NCBI GenBank assembly: GCA_963210315.1 | Contig: OY723303.1 | Location: forward strand, 1,302,001-1,366,000 | From: Rhynchopus euleeides | Taxonomy: Eukaryota > Euglenozoa > Diplonemea > Diplonemida > Diplonemidae | Reading direction: 5' to 3' | Length of the DNA stretch: 64,000 nucleotides | In this document: one piece after another, positions 45,224 to 54,508 of the stretch | Position numbering within the stretch: the stretch's first letter is position 1 | Layout: each line of letters opens with the position of its first letter | Program-made: the position numbers and the translations under genes | Notes under the pieces: model-generated | What the model saw: only the letters and a program-made list of their open reading frames with translations | Databases searched by the model: none | What the model was told of the DNA's origin: nothing

Positions 45224-46432
45224 ATGCGCCGCAACTCCGACAGCACCGTTGTGCTGAAGTCAGGCTCCTGTGGCTATGGCGATGACATTCGCCGCGCCAT
45301 GACCGAGAGCCGCTGCTCCCTCGAGGTCTTCGAATCGCTTGCGAGCGCACGTGGGGGTGACGAAGGTGTGACCCTCGTGGAGATCGCGACCTGGGCACAG
45401 CACGAGGTGCGGCACCTGGTGGGGCTGAGCGGGTTCAAAGTCGGGGCTGCCGTCCTCACCGAGGTGGGTGTGTTTGCGGGGGTCAACATGGAGATGGGCG
45501 ATCTCTGCATCAGCATGCACGGCGAGCAGAGCGCGGTGCACCACGCGCTCTCCTCTGGCGCACCCACGCCCTTCAAACGCATCGGCATCACAGCCTCACC
45601 CTGCGGGCTGTGCCGCCAGCTGCTCAACGAGACAACTGACGGCGGTAAGATCACAGCCTCCGTGCTGGATAAGGAAGACCGTGCCCTCGCATGGTACCTC
45701 CCAGACGCTTTCAGCCCTGCTGTGGTGGGGAAGCACGAGCTGGGCTCGGGGCCTAAGTTCACTGCAGTGTTGGCAGGCGCTGGTGCAAAGGCCAGCCCTG
45801 CTGTGGAGGAGCCCTTTGCGGACCTCTTCGCCGCGGCAAAGGCAACTCTGGAGCAGCGCAGCCAAGCCTGCTGGACGCTGGCGCCTGCCGGGGTGGCGCT
45901 CCGGGTGTGCGGTGCGGAGCAGAGCACCCCCGTGGTGGTGACGGGGGCTTTCCTGGAAGCTGCCGCTCACAACCCCACAGTGAACCCAGCAGCAGGTGCC
46001 GTGAACAAGGCCCTCCTCGCTGGGCTGTCGCCTGAGGATGTCACACATGTCGCAGTCGTCTACGCTGTCTCCCAGTGTATGTTTGATGTGGTGTCTTGTG
46101 TCGTGCAGCAGAGGTGGGGTGGGGGGCGGGGATGTGTGTGTGTCCGCACTGTATAGCCGGGAGGGGGGGGGGGTTGCGGAAACCTTTCCAGAACATCCCC
46201 TGCCTTTCCTTAAGAGAGAGGCGGAGTGGGGTGGGGTTGGGGGGTGCAGGGGGGGGGGGGGAGGAGGGGTTCGTGATATGCCTTCTTCGCCATCACACTA
46301 CCCACACCTTCCCCACCCCACGCAGCGCTGCACCACCGGAGCAACATTGCGCGGGTGCTGGAGCTGCTGCTGCCGCATCTGCAGGGTGAGAGCATTCAGT
46401 ACTACCCTGTCACTGCGACTGCGCTTCAGTGA
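45224..46432 (+). CDS. Cytidine deaminase, two-domain (plant/enterobacterial) type
   Basis: Exons 45224-46076 and 46326-46432 join in phase 1 (donor T|GTATGT, acceptor CACGCAG) to give 319 residues. The zinc site is intact: H99 and the catalytic E101 in HGEQ (families usually have HAE), then C127 and C130 in SPCGLCRQ. FKVGAAV and GVNMEMG precede it as in the family. The second half repeats the fold without zinc ligands (APAGVALRVCG, AAAHNP.VNPAAGAVNKAL), as in the dimeric E. coli and plant enzymes. It should deaminate cytidine and deoxycytidine in pyrimidine salvage. A role in RNA editing is speculative. The C-terminal exon supplies the last helix. ATG 45224 chosen over 45143 because the longer N-terminus is low-complexity. 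Confidence 0.93.
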
Positions 46433-46804
46433 AAAGCTTGGAAAACCCCCCCCCCCCCCGAGGAGAACCTGAAAGCGCATATTAGGGTGCAGGATGTGGG
46501 TGAAAAATCGATCAGGCACTGGAGACCCATGGTTCTCTTCGAAGAGTGTGTGGGATGGCGGGAGGGGGTAGGGGGGGGGGGTGGGGGAAAGGAAGGGGGG
46601 AGTCGTTCCGCGCCGTCCAGCTGATTTACACAAGAAAAAATCTTGGATTTGCGTTATTTTGTTTTTGTACGAACAATGGGGGGTGTGTCCTGCTAGCGCC
46701 TGGCGGCGTGCAGGATAACCCCGAACGCTCCCACGGGTATTTTTTCGTTAGAAAAAAACACGCTGTTTTCTGCTCCCTCCACCCCTCCCAAAAAAAAAGT
46801 GTGT
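46433..46804. other. Intergenic spacer before transposon B
   Basis: No gene seen. Long C-run at 46446-46460 and a G-rich quadruplex-like block at 46560-46600. Confidence 0.5.
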
Positions 46805-47287
46805 GCCGTGGCGCAGCCGGTAGGCTAAATACTATTGACTATTGAGGGATCCAGGATCCCGAAAAAATTTACTCAAAAGTTATCAAGAGGGGGGAAAATA
46901 AATTTACCCACCTTTTTCCTTCAGTGGTTCAAGGAGTAATGGATTTTTTTTCCACCATTTTTGGCGAGAGAAAAAGTATGAGGTACGGATGCACTCAAAC
47001 AATGCGAGAATGCGGTTTTTGAAGGGAAAAACCCCAGAGGGAGAGAGGGGGGGCGACCCCTTCCCCACCACCCCAGAATGGGAATATTACAGGAATAGTT
47101 GCCTTTGCCTTCATATTGTCCCGAGACATAGCATCACCCACCAGGAGTCTCGGAGACGAGACAATGCCAAAAAGGAGTGCAAAGGTGGCAGGGGAGTACT
47201 GGGCACACCTGAAGGAAGGTGCGTCACGTGCCCTCACCGGATGTCCGCCTGCTGTTGCTGCTGTGCTGCAGTGCCTCGCAACGACGG

Positions 47288-47900
47288 TCATTGCGTGTCA
47301 CAGTCTACCACCACGCCCGACCGTGTCGTCTTCACCAGCTGCCCGAGGGTGGATGGGTAGCGACGAGCAAGCTGCTGGATACAGTCCAGAGGGCGAAGCA
47401 CACGAGCCAGCCCTAGCCAGGAAGGGGCATCCATGGGAGTGCCTTCCTCCCTGAGCCCGCGCAGGAGCTGGCCCAACCTGCCAGAAATGTCGTCCCTGTC
47501 ACGACCCACTTCAGCACGTGACTGCCATGGAACCGAGCGGCTTGCGACTCGTACTTTGCGGACTGCTGATCGGGCCCCTTCGCAGCACTAAACGAGGCTG
47601 TCAGCCGGTACGTCACCGTGGTCGGCTCCGCGCTAGCGATCTCCCCGGGGACCACCTCCAACAGCTCAAGCTCGTTGGGGATGCTGCTTGCCTCTTGACT
47701 TGACCTTCTTGCCGGCACTATCGAAGCGATCGACAACCCCGAAGAGAACTTCTGCGAAGAGGCAAGCAGCGAGCTTTGAAGTGGCCTCCCCGCCGCAGGT
47801 GTTGCACTTCACCTTTTTGGTCGTGGTGAGATCCGCGAGGTCCTTCAGCCCATCCAGCGCAAATGTCTCGTCCTGTTTTGCTTCCCACGTCCTGCCGCAG
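47288..47900 (-). pseudogene. Frameshifted minus-strand coding-like cargo of transposon B
   Basis: Read on the minus strand from about 47890 downward, three frames continue one another. First is KQDETFALDGLKDLADL with a zinc-like KCNTCGGEA motif. Next is NELELLEVVPGEIASAEPTT through QAARFHGSHVL. Last is ISGRLGQLLRGLREEG through QQLARRYPSTLGQLV. At least two frameshifts separate them. The composition is protein-like but no family is recognised. It may be a captured host gene fragment or a decayed element gene. Confidence 0.4.
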
Positions 47901-48031
47901 CACCACCACCAACAACCCGTCTGCAAGACCCTCACAGAAGGTGCACTTTGCAATGTACGTTCGGGAAAATGACGAGAGGCCACTCGGTGTTGGCAACGAC
48001 ACCGACTACGGCAGCGATTTTGATTGTGACG

Positions 48032-48096
48032 AGGAGAACACGCAGGCTGTGCAGACTCAGGCGCAGCCTGAGTCTGCACAGCCTGCGTGTTCTCCT
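48032..48096. repeat. 31-bp perfect inverted repeat (3-nt loop)
   Basis: The arms 48032-48062 and 48066-48096 are exact reverse complements around the loop GCA. It lies inside transposon B between its coding-like cargo and the nested element. Confidence 0.9.
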
Positions 48097-48318
48097 GGTG
48101 ATCGGTGCTGCACGACTAGAACTAGATTCGTGGTGCCGGGGAGGTGTTGGGTATGAAGACCGTTCAGACTTTTTGATTTTTTCTAGATTCATGGTGTGGG
48201 AGGAGGGCGGGAGGGGGTCGCAAACAACCGTCGGAAGCTGGGAAGACGGGAACCCGCGGCAAAAAAACGGTGTGAGTGACGGAACTCCTGGACCAAAAAA
48301 GTGGGTAAATTTGTACTA

Positions 48319-48647
48319 CCGTATACGTAAATATTATGGAACGTAAATATTATGGAACGGGCCCATTTTTGGCCGGTCCGTTCCATAATATTTACGTTCC
48401 AAAATATTTACAGGGCCAGTTGGGGACTCGGTGGTGAGGACGGCTTGCGTCAGGAATCGCGCGAAAAGTGCACGAGTAGGTCCCGTCAGGGACTCTGCAT
48501 GCCGTCCGATCACCTGGTCCAAGTCCCCGAGTCGCAGAAAGCCCTGTAAATATTATGGAACGAAAAAAATCTGGAACGCCAACCCACCAGCGTTCCAAAA
48601 TATTTACGTTCCATAATATTTACGTTCCAAAATATTTACGTATACGG
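48319..48647. mobile_element. TA-flanked MITE (Tc1/mariner-like) nested in transposon B
   Basis: 329 bp flanked by TA on both sides (48317-48318 and 48648-48649). The terminal inverted repeats begin CCGTATACGTAAATATT and run ~42 bp with one mismatch. The word GTAAATATTATGGAACG is repeated near both ends. The uninterrupted target, GTACTATTTAGAATTGG, is seen at the matching place in transposon A (about 28829-28845), which proves insertion at TA. There is no transposase. TA duplication is typical of the Tc1/mariner superfamily. Confidence 0.93.
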
Positions 48648-48708
48648 TATTTAGAATTGGCCAAAACCTGGAAATGGGCACTATTTAACCGGATGGCTGG
48701 CCGTGGCG

Positions 48709-49390
48709 TGTTTGCCATTTCCCAACTTCAGACTTCAAGCTCCGAGCCTACAGCAATCGCATCTAGAGCGCCTTTCATCACCATCACCCTCCCTCCCCCC
48801 TCTTCTCTCAAATAACTTGGCAGCGTTTGCCGCTGGCGCGCTTGCCCTCTCCCTTGAAGCTCCTGGCCAACGCGAGTGCCCTCCAGAGCAGGCGGCGCGT
48901 CCCTCCCCCTCTCTCTCAAATGGTATGGGCCGTGTTTGCGGCTATCCTGGAGGGACGTCCGGCCCTAATGTGCCCTTGGAAGTTGTGCCCAGCCCCCACG
49001 CCCTCCGCTGATGACAGCCTCCTCACGACCCCCCACCGCCCCCCCCCCCCCCCTCTGGCCTGGCCACGAGGTTGCCTGCAGTTGCTGCGCCTTGTTAACC
49101 CCGCAACCCCACATTGGTGTTGCATGCTGGGCTGCCCACACCCTCCTGACACACTCCACACCCAGGCTGTGGGGTGGGGTAGGGTGTGCGTTTCCCCTCA
49201 CCACCCCCCCCCCCCTCACCCCTTGCTCTCAAAGCTTAGCCATGGCGGGGCAGGGGCCGCAGTAGGCCCGCAGGGCCACCCCGAAGACTGCCCCCGCCAC
49301 CATTGCCACCCTCCTTTCTTCTGCTTCGGTGCTGGGTGACCTGCTTTTCCATTCGCTCTCGACAAATCAAACCCCTTCTTCCCCTTCGAG
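48709..49390. other. Intergenic spacer with repeat R3 copy 3
   Basis: No gene seen. C-runs at 49038-49053 and 49205-49215. A partial R3 repeat at 49329-49375 ends 15 bases before the PPR gene ATG, so it probably lies in that gene's leader. Confidence 0.5.
49329..49375 (+). repeat. Dispersed repeat R3, partial copy 3
   Basis: GGTGCTGGG.GA, CTTTTCCATTC, CTCTCGAC and TCAAACCCC words match 40364-40415 in order. Confidence 0.6.
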
Positions 49391-51055
49391 ATGATCATCA
49401 AAGCCGCCGCCTCTCACACAGCCTCTTCCCCGCGCGCCTTCGACTGGCGGCGGCAGTGGGATGCTCGGAAGGGCAACACCTCTGCGGGGAAAAGCGCCGC
49501 ACCAACCACAGCGCCCTCCCGTGGGGCACCTCAGCGGGTCAGGAAGGAGGTACGTCAGCACAGCCACCCCGCGGAGTCACCCTTGGTGGATATAGCCCCT
49601 GGGGTGTGGGGGGTGGGCGGGAGGCGGCGGGGCACCGCCAGCGCCGCCCCGCTCCAGCGACTCCCCGAGGCGCAGCTGCATAAGACGGGGAGTTATTTTA
49701 ACATTCCAGATTCCGGGCTTCTGGGGTGGTCCGACATGCAGACCGCCGCATTCATCAACCGGTGCGGGGCTGTCGTGGGGCCCATGATCCGCACTAAAGA
49801 GTCCCTCAGCTGGGAGCGGCTTGTGTATGGGCAGCTCTTCTCTGCACTCACTCTCCTCGACTCTCTGGGGTGTTTCGTAGGCCCGGAGACCTACGCCCAA
49901 GCGATGGAGATCGTGTCCTGGTCCGGAGCGGACCGCCTGGCGACCAACCTCCTGAGTATCATGTCTGAAAAGAAGGTACAACCCACGATGCGCCTCTACA
50001 TTAACATGATGCAGTGCGCTGAGCGGGCCCAGTCCTCCCGGGCAGAGGCATTCCTTGGAAAAATCCTGAGCGACGTGCAGGCCGCGGGGTTTCTTCGGGG
50101 TAACCCACCCTACCTCTTCTGGCTTGCCCTGCTCAGATTCTACTCCAGGCACCGCAGGGGTGACAAGGTCGACCTGGTTGTATCCGAGATGAACTCACGC
50201 GGGGTCCCTATCGGAAAGCACGGCTTTGCCTGCGTGATGCAGACACGGAGCTCCTTCGCTGAGGGCATGGCCCTCCTTCAGGAGGTCCAACTAACGCACG
50301 GCGAGGCCAGCGGAGTCCATTTCCGCGCGATTTTCCACCTCTGCGATAGATGTGGGGATGTGGCATCCGCACAGGCCTTCATGTCCTCCCTAAGAGATGG
50401 GACATGGTATAGCAACCTCCTCGAGCTGAGCGCAGGTGAGGGAGGTGTAGGGCCAGCCTCCCCTGATGTGGAGGGAGCTGGCGGTGGCGGCAGGGAGCGC
50501 ACGAGATCTGTCCTCCGCGGGGAGGTGTCGGGGCAGGCCCCAAAGGTGCTGACCCACGTCGACATGCTGACATACCACAGCTACATCGGGGTCCTCAGCA
50601 GAAGGGGCCGGGTTGCTGACGTGCTGCGTGCTGTCGAGGAGATGTCTGCCGCTGGCGTGTCCTCCAGCCACACCACATACTCCCTCCTGGCTGAAGCATA
50701 CTCAGCATCCGCCAAGAGGGGCCGCACCGCTGGGGTTACCGATGGTTTAAAAGGAGTCCTCTCCCAGGCTTTTGCCCACGACATCAAATCCTGCCGCCGC
50801 CTATATCTGGCGGCGATGAGAGGGTACGGTGTGATGGGGGATGTCGCGTCGGCCCGGGCGCTGCGCGCCCAGGCGCATACATATGGCGTTCCTGAAACCC
50901 TCGCATTCCTCGAGGCGTTTGCACATGCTTTCGAAACCTCGGGCGCTACACCAGATCCTGGGGAGCTGGAGGTGAAGAAATCGGTAGTTCTCCGGAGGCA
51001 AGGTAAGGTGCATTTTGGAGCAGCCGCTGGCACCGTTGCGTCTCACCAGACATGA
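49391..51055 (+). CDS. Pentatricopeptide-repeat (PPR) protein
   Basis: 554 residues. Several ~35-residue helix pairs look like PPR motifs: around 174-208 (ETYAQAMEIVSW...LLSIMSEKKVQ), 209-245 (TMRLYINMMQCAE), 250-285 (FWLALLRFYSRH...SEMNSRGVPI), and best at 395-430 (TYHSYIGVLSRRGRVADVLRAVEEMSAAGV) with a further one after it. PPR proteins bind organellar RNA and act in its processing, editing or translation. The N-terminal ~100 residues are basic and Ser/Ala/Arg-rich, suiting a mitochondrial presequence. A Gly/Glu insert interrupts the array near 355-380. A GTACGT at 49553 is not taken as a donor, since all introns here start GTATG. The frame is otherwise continuous to TGA. Confidence 0.82.
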   Translation: MIIKAAASHTASSPRAFDWRRQWDARKGNTSAGKSAAPTTAPSRGAPQRVRKEVRQHSHPAESPLVDIAPGVWGVGGRRRGTASAAPLQRLPEAQLHKTGSYFNIPDSGLLGWSDMQTAAFINRCGAVVGPMIRTKESLSWERLVYGQLFSALTLLDSLGCFVGPETYAQAMEIVSWSGADRLATNLLSIMSEKKVQPTMRLYINMMQCAERAQSSRAEAFLGKILSDVQAAGFLRGNPPYLFWLALLRFYSRHRRGDKVDLVVSEMNSRGVPIGKHGFACVMQTRSSFAEGMALLQEVQLTHGEASGVHFRAIFHLCDRCGDVASAQAFMSSLRDGTWYSNLLELSAGEGGVGPASPDVEGAGGGGRERTRSVLRGEVSGQAPKVLTHVDMLTYHSYIGVLSRRGRVADVLRAVEEMSAAGVSSSHTTYSLLAEAYSASAKRGRTAGVTDGLKGVLSQAFAHDIKSCRRLYLAAMRGYGVMGDVASARALRAQAHTYGVPETLAFLEAFAHAFETSGATPDPGELEVKKSVVLRRQGKVHFGAAAGTVASHQT

Positions 51056-51429
51056 GAGAGAGATGCGGGAAGGGAAGGAGTGGTGGTGGCGGCAATGACT
51101 CCTTTTTCTTTGCCTTTTGCCCCGCCCGTTGCAGCCCCTCCACAGCCTTGTTGGGCTGGTGGGGGGTGGGGGGGGGGTTGCTGGCGTGCTGCCACGACCC
51201 TCGCCACCAAACAGGCCCCCTCCCCTGCAGCTTCGTTGGCTAGTAAAGCTAACCTCTCATCTCCTCCCCCCCCCCCCCCTCTCCCCCGTCCCACCCACTC
51301 ACCTCCCCGCCTTTTAACCAGCGCCTCACCCGTGACATTTTGTCTCTCTTTCTGCAACTCTCACAACTCCCTCCATCACCACCCACCGGACAGGGCCGTA
51401 CCCCAACCACCACCACCAGCACAACCAAA
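51056..51429. other. Intergenic spacer
   Basis: No gene seen. A G-run near 51160-51178 is followed by C- and pyrimidine-rich DNA (51265-51370) leading to the next start. Confidence 0.5.
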
Positions 51430-52641
51430 ATGGTCACCCCACGCTGCCTGCTGGCGCCTGCCCTGCTGCTGTGCTGCGCAGTGGGGTGTGACGCGCTGGG
51501 CCGGAGTCTCGCTGACTGCAACGCCATCGCCTCCAAGTTTAAGAACACATGCGATAAATCCGCTGGGGCTGCGAGCAGCGTCGCGGCTGCCCCCGGGCAA
51601 ACCGTTTCCTGCAGCGGGGGGACGTGGCAGCGCAAGCTGTGCGTGACCTGCAGGGAGTCGGGCGGCACCGTCAGGATCCGGGTTCAGAGCAACGGCATGC
51701 CGGCATCCTGCTATACCTCGCCCCAGCCGGTGTACGCACAGGATAACGACTTCGAGGTGGACTTCAACCCCCCCGCCACGCTGCAGGCCACGCCATCCAC
51801 ACAGGCGGAGGTGAACCAGCTGGTTTGTGATATCCAAGCCCACTCCCGTGTGCCTGCCGCAAGCAACTACATTCAGTACGGCACATCCCGCCTCAACGTG
51901 GTCGGGGGCATCTCTGTTGACGGGGTGGCCTATATGAACCAGATGAGCGCGGAGGGGGTGGACCCATTCTTCCCCAGTGTGTATGGCAGCGTCACAAACC
52001 CTGACGCTGTTGTGGAGCGGGTGGATCTGTGCCTGGGGCACCCACAGGCGGCTGGGGTGTACCACTACCACACCATGTCGCCGTGTGTGGCTGATGCGGG
52101 CTCCCAGAGGGAGGCGCCGTGCAATGCCCAGAATGGGTGCACCGATAAGGCGGCTCATATGATTTCAGGGTACCCCAAGGAGCTGATGGTGATCGGTATT
52201 GCAAAGGACGGGCATGTGATGTATGGGCCGTACCTTGCGAATGGGAAGCTGGCTTCGGAGCACGGCCTGGATGTGTGCAACGGAGCCACGGGTGTGGCGG
52301 AGTGCGACGACAGCTACGCCTACTTTGCGACAACGACATTCCCCTACCTTAGCGGGTGCTTCGGGGCGGGGGGGCGGCCTGCCTACACACCACAGTGCAC
52401 TGCCAATGGCCCTGCGGGCGGCAGGTACACCACTGCCGACACCTCTTCGTGTGCTGCCGTTTCGACGCTTACTCCAGGGGGCGGTGGTATTGTGGTAACA
52501 GCGGTGCCGTCTGTGCCAGTGCCGACGCCACTCCCAGGGGCTCCCTCCCCTGTGACGCCCGTGCCGCAGGGTGGTGTGCCGGTTGCGGTGCCCAGCTTTA
52601 TGGTGTTGGCTGCTGCAGCTGCCCTGATCTGCAGCCTGTAG
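51430..52641 (+). CDS. Secreted or GPI-anchored YHYH-domain protein
   Basis: 403 residues. There is a clear signal peptide (residues 1-22, hydrophobic LLAPALLLCCAVG). A Cys-rich N-terminal part follows, then the YHYH domain with the YHYH motif at 211-214 (VYHYHTMSPC). GYPKELMVIGIAKDG and MYGPY, typical of the family, come after. A Pro/Val linker and a C-terminal hydrophobic segment (VPSFMVLAAAAALICSL) suggest GPI anchoring. YHYH proteins are extracellular and of unknown biochemical role; the family is common in marine bacteria and protists. Paired cysteines in the first 110 residues are probably disulphides. Start 51430 gives the signal peptide directly. Confidence 0.9.
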   Translation: MVTPRCLLAPALLLCCAVGCDALGRSLADCNAIASKFKNTCDKSAGAASSVAAAPGQTVSCSGGTWQRKLCVTCRESGGTVRIRVQSNGMPASCYTSPQPVYAQDNDFEVDFNPPATLQATPSTQAEVNQLVCDIQAHSRVPAASNYIQYGTSRLNVVGGISVDGVAYMNQMSAEGVDPFFPSVYGSVTNPDAVVERVDLCLGHPQAAGVYHYHTMSPCVADAGSQREAPCNAQNGCTDKAAHMISGYPKELMVIGIAKDGHVMYGPYLANGKLASEHGLDVCNGATGVAECDDSYAYFATTTFPYLSGCFGAGGRPAYTPQCTANGPAGGRYTTADTSSCAAVSTLTPGGGGIVVTAVPSVPVPTPLPGAPSPVTPVPQGGVPVAVPSFMVLAAAAALICSL

Positions 52642-54508
52642 GTGTAACCCTTCCTTGCATGCCGGCAAGGGGTTGATGCGTTGCCTTGCGGTGTGGAGGG
52701 GGTGGCGGTGGTGGGGTGTTTGTGGCCCGTGGAGGCTTTAAATTAGAGAGGGCGGGCTTGTGTCCTCCTTGGGTCGTACTTTAGGGGGGTCAAAAGAGTC
52801 CGGGCAGGACTGGCACTGCAATGCGGTGGCGGTTTGCTCACCCAAACTCGAAAGCACAATTCAAATTGAAAGGGGGTGGGTTTGCGTGCCTCGCTTGCAT
52901 CATGTTTCACACCGTGCATTTGGCATTCACGCGAATGGTCCAAAATCCTTTTGCGTGTGTGCGTTGCCGAGGTGATCGGTGCACTCGCGTTGCGCAGGTC
53001 TCCAGAAGGATTCACATGCGTGGGGTGTGCGTTTTGGAGCTGTCTTTGCATGACATCTCCGAGAACTTTCACCCGCAACCGCACATCACATGTATGGGGT
53101 CTTCTGTTGGACTATACAATGCGGGCTGTGCTGTTGATGTTACGCTTCAGGGCCAGGGTTTTATTTCGGCGCGCACGCGCTCTCAGCACATGCAGCCATC
53201 CTCTTCCTGACAACACTTTTGTTCCTCATGTTTCGTGCGTGCATCGTCCCTTTTGTTGTTCATTCAAAAACCACACCTCAAAACTGAATTGCCTCTGCTC
53301 TGCCTGTGGCCCCAGCTTCTGCTCCAAACCACAGGCGGCTCGAACACGCCTTTCCCCTGCCGGTGTGGCGACTCCTCTGCGTGGAACCTTGATCTTATTC
53401 GGCATTCGAGGAACGTCTCTTCTCCGAACGTCCGTTTTGTTTCCCTGCCTCTCTTGACATCCTGGCAGACCCATCTTGAGAGGGGGCCTTAGTTATCGGC
53501 AAGTCTTCGGGAAAGTTCGGCGGTTTTCTCCTCTAAATAGGAGGGATCCTCCGCTAAAACGCACCGTTTTCGGCTCATAGCGAAGACCCCCTTTAGCTTG
53601 CACCTTCATGGAATTGGAAAACCGGCCTGTGCCCACCTGTGGCTTGATTTGCTCTTTTCCCCCTTGCGCTGTGCAGCCGCCCGCCGCAAAGAAGAACCGA
53701 AAGCGTTGGTGCCGGTATCCGCAGTGCTGGTGATCCAGTTTCATTTGTTTTTGTTGCGTGTCTCTCGGGGGGGTCGACGAGTAAGAATACCCTTTGCACC
53801 ACCCGTCCTTTTAGTTGCGCGTTGCTTTTTTGCTGTGCCATTTCGGCATGTTTTTGCTTGGTGTGCGGCTGTGGGAAAGAAGAAGTTCTATGTGGCCACA
53901 GTCAGGGTGTCAAGCTCTGCCCGTGACGACACAACCACCGTGTTTCCTGATGGAAGCGGCAACACATCGCATGACGAAGAATTACTCGATGATTGTGTTG
54001 CCGGCCGCGTGTCCACGTCAAGAATTCGAACGAAGAAACGATATTGCGTGTGTACGGACGAGAGTTCGACTCTCTCCAGGGCAACGCCCTGCCCCGCTTT
54101 GAGGAAGTTCTGAACTGGGGAAATGAAAGAACCGCATGTTGGTCAAAACCAATGATCTGCAGGCAGATGCACCTGGCACGCAGCCGCCTCACAGAAGGCC
54201 GCTGTATATGTGCTGTTATTGGACAGGGTTTCGTCAAAGGCAAACAACTGAACACCGCCACTGCCTGTCCAGGTCTGAAGACGGCAGAATGCCGCTGCAG
54301 TGAAGACGACCGGCAGACTGGGAAAACCTATTTTGTTTGTAAGACACCCGACTCTGCTGCACGCACAACCCCACCACAACATCACAGCTCAAACCACACC
54401 ACCCCCCCACACAGGAGGGATAGCTGCGGGTCGGCGGGACACCGCTTCGCCACCGCCCCTCCCCTGCCATGCACAGGGCCGCCTCCTGCACACCGCCACC
54501 CCTCCACG
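52642..54508. other. Intergenic region
   Basis: 1.9 kb without a supported gene, and less G/C-run-rich than other spacers. The delta-tubulin frame is open back to 53993, but the upstream translation has no tubulin features. The ATG at 54509 is preceded by CA/CCACC-rich DNA. Confidence 0.5.

Larger units (their letters stand above)
46805..48708. mobile_element. TIR transposon B (CAGCC family) with 9-bp target duplication and nested element
   Basis: The element proper is 46814-48699. The left end CAGCCGGTAGGCTAAATACT and the reverse complement of the right end CAGCCATCCGGTTAAATAGT are imperfect inverted repeats. GCCGTGGCG (46805-46813 and 48700-48708) is an exact adjacent 9-bp target duplication. 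Both ends match transposon A. The interior differs from A. It holds a broken minus-strand coding-like region (47288-47900), a 31-bp perfect hairpin (48032-48096) and a TA-flanked insertion (48319-48647). Confidence 0.9.

Noticed and set aside
27854..48699. Assignment of the CAG...CTG elements to hAT
   Set aside because: hAT elements make 8-bp duplications; the exact adjacent repeats here are 9 bp in four cases.
49553..49558. GTACGT in the PPR gene as an intron donor
   Set aside because: All supported introns start GTATG, and the frame reads on without a stop.
54055..54082. tRNA B-box-like GAGTTCGACTCTC
   Set aside because: No A-box, acceptor stem or cloverleaf pairing can be made around it.
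53993..54508. In-frame upstream extension of delta-tubulin by 172 codons
   Set aside because: Tubulins begin at the MSILTLQVGQCGNQ block; the upstream sequence has no similarity and noncoding composition.
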